Shown here one piece after another: positions 1 through 5,874 of a stretch of 12,818 nucleotides of DNA. Positions within the stretch are counted from its first letter, which is position 1. Every line of letters starts with the position of its first letter. Source of the stretch: Clostridia bacterium (GTDB taxonomy: Bacteria > Bacillota > Clostridia > Oscillospirales > CAG-272); NCBI GenBank assembly GCA_017451975.1, contig JAFTNI010000171.1, positions 1 to 12,818 of the forward strand, written 5' to 3'. A model generated the notes under the pieces. That model was given only the letters and a program-made list of their open reading frames with translations, had not been told where the DNA came from and made no database searches. The position numbers were made by a program, and so were the translations under genes.

Positions 1-873
1 GAATACCCCAAAGCAAAGGCGTATGCCCCCACGTCTGTTTCCGTTAAAGGCAGATATGCCTACATCGTAAGCGAAAACGTGAAGGCAACGCTCGACCTCG
101 TAAAGGCAAGCTTTACCTCACTTGAAAAAGACGGCGAAGAGCTTCTCGCCGCGCCATCGCGCATAACCGTATGGCGCGCGCCCACAGATAACGATATGAA
201 CAACGTTCGCCGCTGGAACAACGATTATCTGCGCTATACAACCTACGCCTCCACAGCATACGAGGTTAAAGAGGAAAACGGCAAAGCGCTTATCCACCTC
301 GACGGCATTCTCGCGCCCAAGGCAAGAACTCCCCTTTTCTACCTTAATATAGATATAACCGTTTGCGGCGGCAGCTTCAGCTTCAGCGTTCACGCAAAGC
401 GCCACGAGAAAAACTATGTAGATCAGGTACCGCGCTTCGGCTTCCTTTTCGAGTTTACAAAGGACTTTGAAAACCTCAAATACACCGCATACGGTCCCCT
501 TTCCTCCTATATCGATATGGTGGCACACACATATTACGGCGTTTATAACTCCACGGTTACAGATGAATTCGTGCCTATGATAAAACCGCAGGATTGCGCA
601 AACCACTACGGCGCAGATTTTGCAGAGGTTACAAACGGCAAAAATACGGCAAGATTCAGCGGCAAGGCATTTGAATTTTCCGCGCTTCACTATACGCCGG
701 AGGAGCTTACAGATAAGAAGCATATCCACGAGCTTTGCGAAAGCGAAAGCACGGTTATGCTCATCTGCTATAAGAATAACGGCATAGGCTCCAACTCCTG
801 CGGCCCCCGCCTGCCCGAAATGTACAAATTCAAAGACAGAGAATTCACGTTCGATTTTGAAATGGATATCTGA
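1..873 (+). CDS. Beta-galactosidase, GH2 family (LacZ-type), C-terminal part
   Basis: Partial gene: the reading frame is open from the first base of the window (EYPKAKAYAPTSVSVKGRYA...), so the true start lies to the left and only the last 290 residues are seen. The visible part matches the C-terminal beta-sandwich (domain 5, Bgal_small_N) of large LacZ-type enzymes. The hallmark WRAPTDNDMNN lies near its start, then YGPLSSYIDMVAHTYYGVY, a TVTDEFVPMIKPQD stretch (the equivalent of the LacZ loop that helps close the active site), and a GIGSNSCGP segment near the end, parallel to GIGGDDSWSP of E. coli LacZ. The catalytic glutamates would be upstream and cannot be checked. The family hydrolyses terminal beta-D-galactosides; no signal peptide can be assessed. 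It is not co-oriented with its right-hand neighbours and ends at a strong hairpin, so it is the last gene of its transcript. Family assignment is firm; substrate is inferred. Confidence 0.9.
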   Translation, partial: EYPKAKAYAPTSVSVKGRYAYIVSENVKATLDLVKASFTSLEKDGEELLAAPSRITVWRAPTDNDMNNVRRWNNDYLRYTTYASTAYEVKEENGKALIHLDGILAPKARTPLFYLNIDITVCGGSFSFSVHAKRHEKNYVDQVPRFGFLFEFTKDFENLKYTAYGPLSSYIDMVAHTYYGVYNSTVTDEFVPMIKPQDCANHYGADFAEVTNGKNTARFSGKAFEFSALHYTPEELTDKKHIHELCESESTVMLICYKNNGIGSNSCGPRLPEMYKFKDREFTFDFEMDI

Positions 874-876
874 TAA

Positions 877-910
877 AACAAAAAGACCTGCTTTTGCAGG
901 TCTTTTTGTT
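877..910. terminator. Bidirectional intrinsic terminator
   Basis: Perfect 15-bp stem (877-891 with 896-910) around a TTTT loop. The GC core is GACCTGC/GCAGGTC, flanked by A-rich and T-rich ends, so a U-tract follows the hairpin on either strand. It sits 4 nt past the beta-galactosidase stop and 54 nt past the stop of the minus-strand regulator gene, and probably ends both converging transcripts. Confidence 0.9.
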
Positions 911-964
911 GGTTTATACTTTACAACATACTGATAATATTACTGTGGAATTGCGGATTTATGC

Positions 965-1306
965 TCAATGAAGCTTAACTTCGTAGTCGGGTTCTTCGCC
1001 GATATATTTGCATTCAAAATATGAAATAAGCTCGGGGGTGAGAATTTCCTTTCTTATCAAAATATTCTTACATTGAGGATTAAGTATCAAAATTAACATG
1101 AAAGACGTAAACTGTGACCATGTCATTCTGTATTTGCCGCATTCAATCATGCTGAGACGAATGCGGGAAACTCCCGTTCTTTCGCCGAAATCATTCTGCG
1201 AAAGGCAGAGTATTTTTCTAAGCGAAGGAAGCGCCTCTGCAAGCGCATCTTTAAGCTGATTTATCGTATCTTCCGATAATGTAACAATCTGTTTGCTTTT
1301 CTTCAT
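965..1306 (-). CDS. Small XRE/Cro-type helix-turn-helix protein
   Basis: 113-residue protein with a lambda-repressor-like HTH at about residues 25-70: LPSLRKILCLSQNDFGERTGVSRIRLSMIECGKY, with the usual LSQ..FGE..GVS.......E pattern of helices 2-3. The C-terminal 40 residues (NPQCKNILIRKEILTPELISYF...) match nothing I recognise. The start is supported by GAGAGG about 8 nt upstream of the ATG. The gene lies 43 bp downstream of mrnC in the same direction with no terminator between, so it may be the last gene of the glyA operon. A weak promoter candidate (TTTACA, 16 bp, TATATT) overlaps the end of mrnC. No toxin or kinase partner is adjacent. Function beyond probable DNA binding is unknown. Confidence 0.78.
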   Translation of the reverse strand: MKKSKQIVTLSEDTINQLKDALAEALPSLRKILCLSQNDFGERTGVSRIRLSMIECGKYRMTWSQFTSFMLILILNPQCKNILIRKEILTPELISYFECKYIGEEPDYEVKLH

Positions 1307-1338
1307 AAAAATAACCTCTCAAATAAAAAGACATTCGT

Positions 1339-1366
1339 AATATATGTTTTCAGATGTTTGTGTAAA
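1339..1366 (-). promoter_or_regulatory. Possible promoter for the XRE gene
   Basis: On the minus strand TTTACA (1366-1361) is followed after 16 bp by TATATT (1344-1339), overlapping the end of mrnC. Transcription would start near 1332 and give a leader of about 25 nt containing the GAGAGG ribosome binding site. The -35 and spacing are imperfect, so this may only supplement read-through from the operon. Confidence 0.35.
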
Positions 1367-1718
1367 GTGCATCAAAAAGTTCGCGGACGCGCCCGTGCTT
1401 ACCCGCAAGGTGCAGGTAGCCGAAAACCGCCTCCATACCCGTAGCACGGTGATATTCAACAATGCTCGCATTTTTGGGTTTGCCGTTTACCTTATGGTTT
1501 CTGCCAAGCTTATATGCGGCAAGCTCCTCTTCCGAAAGAAGAGGCAGAAGCTTTTCTACCATTTCGCTTTGCGCGGGGGCGCAAACTATTTTCTGCGCCA
1601 TGGCAGAAAGCTTTCCCGTGCCGGTTTCACCCGAAGCTATGAGCTTTTCGCGCACCAGAAGCTCCAGCACGCCATCGCCTATATAGGCGAGCAAAACTCC
1701 GTTATACTGTGTGTTCAT
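1350..1718 (-). CDS. mrnC: Mini-ribonuclease III (23S rRNA maturation)
   Basis: 122-residue single-domain RNase III-fold protein without a double-stranded RNA binding domain, the Mini-III architecture. In Bacillus this homodimer cleaves the 5' and 3' ends of 23S rRNA precursors. The signature AYIGDGVLELLVRE (residues 11-24) holds the metal-binding aspartate at D15, in the position of the catalytic Asp of the family; HGRVRELFDALY near the C terminus is the second acidic region. A longer frame reaches 1760, but the ATG at 1718 is chosen because it overlaps the stop of the upstream gene (ATGA), has GGAGAAGAGA before it, and places the conserved core at the usual distance from the N terminus. It is the last clearly coupled gene of the glyA operon. 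The protein is slightly short for the family (about 130-140 residues) but the core is intact. Confidence 0.92.
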   Translation of the reverse strand: MNTQYNGVLLAYIGDGVLELLVREKLIASGETGTGKLSAMAQKIVCAPAQSEMVEKLLPLLSEEELAAYKLGRNHKVNGKPKNASIVEYHRATGMEAVFGYLHLAGKHGRVRELFDALYTNI

Positions 1719-2212
1719 TTCTCTTCTCCGTTCGGGCTCTTTTTGGTAAATACAAGCCATTTGCTTGTAATGTAATTTATTATAATTATTGCAACGGATA
1801 TTATAAGCTTTGCAATAAACGGATTTTCGATTTTAACAAGTGCATATTCGCCGGAAAGGAATATATCGCCCGCAATGGAAAGCGCAAGCGTTATTGCACG
1901 CGAGCCGAAAAATTTAAGAAACTGCGTGCTGACCTTTTCGTCGGTAGGCTTGAAAACAAGCGTTTTGCTGGCAACGTAGGAAAATATAACCGCAGCAAGC
2001 CAAGCAATGCTGTAGGAAAGTATATTCGGCGAAATAGCCTTCAGAAATTCGCCGCCAACGCTCGGCACAAAAAGAACGAACAGAGCGTAAACCGCCCAAT
2101 CCACGAGCGTTGTAAGCACGCCCACGCCGAGGTACATTATCTGCTCCTTGAATTTTGAAAGGTGCAGAAAGCCGAGCACCGCATCGGCAATTTTATTGAT
2201 AAGTTTTACCAT
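1715..2212 (-). CDS. GtrA-like integral membrane protein
   Basis: 165-residue protein with four predicted membrane helices at about 24-49, 62-82, 103-121 and 132-149. Family hallmarks are YLGVGVLTTLVDWAVY in helix 1, the polar-aromatic SYVASKTLVF after helix 2, and its near-repeat NYITSKWLVF after helix 4, as in GtrA/DPMS-type proteins. The name-giving GtrA is thought to move lipid-linked sugars across the membrane for surface glycosylation; the substrate here is unknown, and no glycosyltransferase is next to it. The start has a strong GGGGGAG 8 nt upstream and overlaps the rnmV stop (TAATG). Its own stop overlaps the mrnC start (ATGA). Its place between two rRNA-processing RNase genes is odd for a surface-polysaccharide gene and may only reflect operon packing. 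Confidence 0.88.
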   Translation of the reverse strand: MVKLINKIADAVLGFLHLSKFKEQIMYLGVGVLTTLVDWAVYALFVLFVPSVGGEFLKAISPNILSYSIAWLAAVIFSYVASKTLVFKPTDEKVSTQFLKFFGSRAITLALSIAGDIFLSGEYALVKIENPFIAKLIISVAIIIINYITSKWLVFTKKSPNGEEK

Positions 2213-2808
2213 TATAAATTCTCCCCCGCCACTTTTTCAAGAGCTCTGTAGAATTCTTCTTCGGAAATAAGAGTATTTACGGCATAAAGAAGCGAGTTTG
2301 CCGAAATTATGGAAGGCAACGCAAGCTCCTTTGCAAGCATTTTTCGCTTTCGAGCGCTTGCCTCGCCGCCGGAAAGCCCAAGCTCATAGAAATCTGCCTT
2401 CGTAAGCGAAAGCGCGTTTTCTTTCTTTTCGGGCGCGCCGTCTGCAAAAGGCGCGAGCGCCTCTTCAAGCCACTCGCGGCTCATGCCCTCAAGCCCAAGG
2501 AAGCCTGCCTTTGAAGGTAGCTTCTTTCTTTTTTCTTTTCCTTTTATTTCCGGTGTATATATGTGTATTATTTTATCACTTGAAATTATATTTTTCAAGT
2601 GGTTTCTAATAATTAATCCCGCACCGTCACAATCTGTTATTACAATAACGCCGTTCTGCTCAGCCAGGCGGCGCAGAAATTCTGCTTTTTCCGCCTTGGA
2701 AAAAATGCCGAACCCATCTGTAGTAATAACCTTTGCTTCCGCTACGGAAAGAATTTTAAGCCTGTCGTATTTGCCCTCTACTATAATAGGGCGTGAAATC
2801 TTCATCAT
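2212..2808 (-). CDS. rnmV: Ribonuclease M5 (5S rRNA maturation)
   Basis: 198-residue protein with an N-terminal Toprim domain (about residues 5-90): IIVEGKYDRLKIL with the conserved glutamate E11, and VITDCDGAG with the DxD pair D59/D61, the metal-binding residues of Toprim enzymes. The C-terminal half (KAGFLGLEGMSREWLEEAL and the L..ADFYELGLSGG..ASARKR.MLAKEL region) matches the RNase M5 C-terminal domain. In low-GC Gram-positives RNase M5 trims both ends of precursor 5S rRNA bound by ribosomal protein L18. The frame is open to 2862, but the ATG at 2808 is preferred: it has GAGG 8 nt upstream, overlaps the holA stop (ATGATG contains TGA), and starts just before the conserved core. A second ATG follows directly at 2805. 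The stop overlaps the next start (TAATG). Confidence 0.93.
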   Translation of the reverse strand: MMKISRPIIVEGKYDRLKILSVAEAKVITTDGFGIFSKAEKAEFLRRLAEQNGVIVITDCDGAGLIIRNHLKNIISSDKIIHIYTPEIKGKEKRKKLPSKAGFLGLEGMSREWLEEALAPFADGAPEKKENALSLTKADFYELGLSGGEASARKRKMLAKELALPSIISANSLLYAVNTLISEEEFYRALEKVAGENL

Positions 2809-3905
2809 AAAAGCGACCTCGGTGTATATACCTTTGCTATAAACGTTTCCATAACGACCCATGGGTCTGTGCTGCTGCTTTTAAGCTTCAGATCTGTGCG
2901 GTAGGCTTCGTCTATGCACTCCTCAAGCTTCGCAAGCGGCACGTTTGCAACACTTGACATAAGTCTTGCGGCTCTCGCTTCGCGCGTTTTCAGCACCTTC
3001 GCAAGCTCTGCGGCAGTTTTGCCGGCGTCCCTCGCCGTTTTGGCAAGCAGCATATCCTCAAAAAGCCCCGAAAAGCGGGCGAGTATTGCCACGGGCTCTT
3101 TTTTCAGGTCCTTCAGGTCGTTTACAGCGGCAAGAACCTCTTTTATATTCCATTTTTCCGCCGCGTTTGAAAGCGCAAACGGCGCTTCCTCGCGCTCGCT
3201 TATAGCACAAACGGCGCGCACGTCCTCTGCCGTTATGGTGTTTTTGCCCATAGCCTCGGCGTACGCCGTAAGCTTTGCAAATTCCGAGCTTATGGTGAAC
3301 ATTCTGTGCGCGCACATATCCGCGAGCATAAGCGCCGCGTCCTGTGCTATGAACATATTCCGTGCGGCAAAATATTTCTTTTCCCACGTCGCAAGGCGCT
3401 CGGGCGTATACGTATCGAAGCGCACGGCCTTCGCCGCCGCGCAAAGCTTTTTATAGGTTGCGCTCTGCTCCGTTTTATAGTCGACTACGTATTCGTTTTC
3501 GCGCAGGTTAAGCACCGTTACCGTGTCCTCAAGCGTGTTTGCGTGGGTAAGTATGCCCAGCAAAGCTTCAAGGTTTTTCGGGCTTATCTGCATAAGCGAA
3601 AGGTCGCGTATTTCCACCAGCTTCTGTTCCTCAAACATGGGGAAGGCATCTACCGCATCGGTAAGTCGGGCAAAAAGCTCATCGGCAGAAAGGTTTCCCC
3701 CTGCCGAAAAAGACACTATGAAGTGGTTGAAGGCTTCAAATCCCTCTGCCGTAAGCACTTTTTTGCGTATTTTTCCAAGGTAGTGCTCCTTCATATAATC
3801 TTCGTCGCCAAAGAAAATGAAAGCGCCTGATATGGTATTTTTAATTTCGGCACTGAGTTTTTCTTCCGTATAAGCCGAAACCTTCGGCTTTGCTTCCCTT
3901 GCCAT
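2805..3905 (-). CDS. holA: DNA polymerase III delta subunit
   Basis: 366 residues, normal length for the Firmicute delta subunit. Delta opens the beta sliding clamp as part of the clamp-loader complex. The N-terminal AAA+-like domain starts with the typical FIFFGDEDYMKEHYLGKIRK (about residues 30-49); as usual for delta there is no functional Walker A motif. The middle region ITAEDVRAVCAISEREEAPFALSNAAEKW and the C-terminal collar region (LKDLKKEPVAILARFSGLFEDML, then LKTREARAARLMSSVANVPLAKLEECIDEAYRTDLKLKS, given here only in outline) follow the family order. AAAGGA precedes the ATG by about 7 nt. The gene is 31 bp downstream of pncC, and its stop overlaps the rnmV start, so translation of RNase M5 is probably coupled to HolA. 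Confidence 0.93.
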   Translation of the reverse strand: MAREAKPKVSAYTEEKLSAEIKNTISGAFIFFGDEDYMKEHYLGKIRKKVLTAEGFEAFNHFIVSFSAGGNLSADELFARLTDAVDAFPMFEEQKLVEIRDLSLMQISPKNLEALLGILTHANTLEDTVTVLNLRENEYVVDYKTEQSATYKKLCAAAKAVRFDTYTPERLATWEKKYFAARNMFIAQDAALMLADMCAHRMFTISSEFAKLTAYAEAMGKNTITAEDVRAVCAISEREEAPFALSNAAEKWNIKEVLAAVNDLKDLKKEPVAILARFSGLFEDMLLAKTARDAGKTAAELAKVLKTREARAARLMSSVANVPLAKLEECIDEAYRTDLKLKSSSTDPWVVMETFIAKVYTPRSLL

Positions 3906-3936
3906 AGCGCTTTCCTTTCTTTATTTGAATTATTTT

Positions 3937-4416
3937 TTACTCAATTTCGCTTATAAGCCCTAAAATCAATTCGAGCGCTTTATTCGCCGCCTGCTCGCGC
4001 ACTTCCTCGCGCGTGCCGGGGAAAACATTTTTCGTTACCACGGTTTTTTCGCGGAACGAAGCGGAAATATAAACAAGCCCCACGGGCTTGCCCGCCGTGG
4101 CGCCGCCCGGGCCCGCTATGCCCGTTGTTGCAACGGCCGCGTCTGCGCCCGTAAGCTTGCGTACGCCAAGCACCATCTGCTCTGCTGTTTCGGGCGAAAC
4201 AGCGCCAACTGTTGCAAGCGTTTCACCGCTTACGCCGAGCACGTTTTCTTTAACGGAGTTGGCGTAGGAAACAACACCGCCCAGGTAAACGGAGGAGCAG
4301 CCGGAAATATCCGTTATTTTTTTAGGTATCAAACCGCCCGTGCAGCTTTCTGCCGTGGCAAAAGTAAGCCCGCGGGCAGAAAGCAGAGCAACGAGTTTTT
4401 CTTCCGGTCTTTTCAT
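3937..4416 (-). CDS. pncC: Nicotinamide-nucleotide amidase (CinA C-terminal domain protein)
   Basis: 159-residue stand-alone CinA C-terminal domain. The family deamidates nicotinamide mononucleotide to nicotinic acid mononucleotide in pyridine nucleotide salvage. Clear motifs are TFATAESCTGGLI (residues 18-30, with the conserved serine S24) and VATTGIAGPGGATAGKPVGLVYIS (about 95-118). The N-terminal MoCF/molybdopterin-binding-like half found in full-length CinA is absent, and no separate gene for it lies in the window. The ATG is only 6 bp past the glyA stop, and no good Shine-Dalgarno sequence is visible in front of it, so translation may depend on ribosomes arriving from glyA. No frameshift or missing motif is seen. 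Confidence 0.92.
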   Translation of the reverse strand: MKRPEEKLVALLSARGLTFATAESCTGGLIPKKITDISGCSSVYLGGVVSYANSVKENVLGVSGETLATVGAVSPETAEQMVLGVRKLTGADAAVATTGIAGPGGATAGKPVGLVYISASFREKTVVTKNVFPGTREEVREQAANKALELILGLISEIE

Positions 4417-4422
4417 AGCCGA

Positions 4423-5670
4423 TTATTTGCTGTAAAGGGGGTATTTTTCGCAAATAGCGGCAATTTCGCGAATGATATATTCCTTATTAGCTTCAAAATC
4501 GTTTGCCGCCATACCCATAAGGTGGCCGACCTTTGCGAAATCTTCTTCTTTAAGGCCACGTGTTGTAGCCGCAGGTGTACCAACGCGGAGGCCGCTTGTT
4601 ACAAACGGGCTCTGGGGGTCGAAGGGGATAGCGTTTTTGTTAGCCGTTATGTTAACTTCCTGAAGCATTGCTTCGAAAGCCTTACCCGTAAGGTTCTTGC
4701 TTCTGAGGTCGAGAAGGATAAGGTGGTTATCCGTGCCGCCGGAAACAAGGTCGAAGCCCTCTTCGATAAGCGCTTTTTCGAGCGCTTTCGCGTTCTTCAC
4801 AATCTGCTTCTGGTATTCCTTGAATTCATCTGTGAGCGCTTCGCCGAAGCAAACTGCCTTTGCGGCGATAACGTGCATAAGGGGGCCGCCCTGTGTACCG
4901 GGGAATACAGCTTTATCAATGGCCTTTGCAAGCTCTGCGCGGCAAAGGATCATACCGCCGCGGGGGCCGCGGAGCGTTTTATGCGTAGTTGTAGTAACGA
5001 TATCTGCATAAGGAACGGGGTTGGGGTGAAGACCTGCCGCAACAAGGCCCGCAATATGCGCCATATCTACCATAAAGTATGCGCCGACTTCCTTTGCGAT
5101 AGCGGAAATCTTTTCAAAATCGATAATTCTGGGGTAAGCGGAAGCGCCCGCAACAATAAGCTTCGGCTTGCATTCAAGCGCTTTTTCGCGGAGTGCATCG
5201 TAATCTATCGTCTGCGTTTCTGCGGAAACACCGTAGGAAACGAAGTTGAAGAAGGAGCCGGAAATGTTAACGGGGGAGCCGTGTGTAAGGTGGCCGCCGT
5301 CTGCAAGGCTCATACCGAGCACTGTGTCGCCGGGGCGAAGGAGCGCGAAGTAAACGGCTGTGTTAGCCTGCGCGCCGCTGTGGGGCTGAACGTTTGCGTG
5401 CTCTGCGCCGAAAAGCTTCTTTGCTCTTTCGCGCGCGATATCTTCCACAACGTCAACGTATTTGCAGCCGCCGTAGTAGCGCTTGCCGGGGTAACCCTCT
5501 GCATATTTATTCGTAAGAGGAGATGCCATAGCAGCCATAACAGCTTCGGAAACACAGTTTTCGGAAGCGATAAGCTCTATGCTCTCCTGCTGGCGTTCAA
5601 GCTCTTTTGCAACGTATTCGCCAACTTCAGGGTCTGCCTTAGTGAGAAATTCGATATTTTCGTAAATCAT
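4423..5670 (-). CDS. glyA: Serine hydroxymethyltransferase
   Basis: 415-residue PLP enzyme that interconverts serine and glycine with transfer of a one-carbon unit to tetrahydrofolate, in the cytoplasm. Motifs in order: ELIASENCVS (residues 32-41), NKYAEGYPGKRYYGGC (54-69), NVQPHSGAQAN (93-103), VDMAHIAGLVAAG (201-213), and TTTTHKTLRGPRGG (227-239) with K231 as the Schiff-base lysine. Length is standard. The frame is open to 5709, but the ATG at 5670 is chosen: a near-perfect GGAGGAAATA sits directly before it and the product then starts like other GlyA proteins. It is the first gene of the minus-strand operon, with its promoter in the divergent region shared with lepA. Supply of glycine and one-carbon units fits a growth-linked operon with rRNA maturation and replication genes. 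Confidence 0.97.
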   Translation of the reverse strand: MIYENIEFLTKADPEVGEYVAKELERQQESIELIASENCVSEAVMAAMASPLTNKYAEGYPGKRYYGGCKYVDVVEDIARERAKKLFGAEHANVQPHSGAQANTAVYFALLRPGDTVLGMSLADGGHLTHGSPVNISGSFFNFVSYGVSAETQTIDYDALREKALECKPKLIVAGASAYPRIIDFEKISAIAKEVGAYFMVDMAHIAGLVAAGLHPNPVPYADIVTTTTHKTLRGPRGGMILCRAELAKAIDKAVFPGTQGGPLMHVIAAKAVCFGEALTDEFKEYQKQIVKNAKALEKALIEEGFDLVSGGTDNHLILLDLRSKNLTGKAFEAMLQEVNITANKNAIPFDPQSPFVTSGLRVGTPAATTRGLKEEDFAKVGHLMGMAANDFEANKEYIIREIAAICEKYPLYSK

Positions 5671-5750
5671 TATTTCCTCCAAAAAATTTTTAATTTTTAT
5701 AAAATACATAATATTCTATTTTTAATGATATAAAAAACATATTATAAAAT

Positions 5751-5779
5751 ATTTTACCACACTTTTTTAATAATATCAA
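5751..5779 (-). promoter_or_regulatory. Sigma-A-type promoter for the glyA operon
   Basis: Minus strand: TTGATA (5779-5774), 17 bp, TAAAAT (5756-5751), each one mismatch from consensus. Transcription would start near 5744, giving a leader of about 74 nt, very A/T-rich, ending in the GGAGG of glyA. I see no hairpin or riboswitch core in the leader. Confidence 0.6.
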
Positions 5780-5801
5780 TATATAAATGAAGAAAAAACT
5801 G

Positions 5802-5830
5802 TTGAAAAGTTTCGTTTTTGGTGGTATACT
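5802..5830 (+). promoter_or_regulatory. Sigma-A-type promoter for lepA-hemW
   Basis: TTGAAA (5802-5807), a 17-bp spacer, then TATACT (5825-5830), each one mismatch from consensus. The start point would be near 5837, about 38 nt before the lepA ATG. Its -35 box lies 22 bp from the -35 box of the glyA promoter on the other strand, so the two are back to back. Confidence 0.72.
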
Positions 5831-5874
5831 ATTAGATATAAACAACAAAATAAAATCTTTTTTCGGTGATAAAA

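Noticed and set aside
79..873. Start of the beta-galactosidase at base 79
   Set aside because: That codon is an internal GTG. The frame is open to base 1 and the protein homology continues upstream, so the gene is cut by the window edge.
4522..5733. 403-residue frame antisense to glyA
   Set aside because: Same codon-bias shadow; no recognisable motif, and the opposite strand is a full-length certain GlyA.
5866..5874. GTG start for lepA three codons upstream
   Set aside because: The GGTGAT ribosome binding site overlaps this GTG and is correctly placed only for the ATG at 5875, which also gives the family-typical N terminus.
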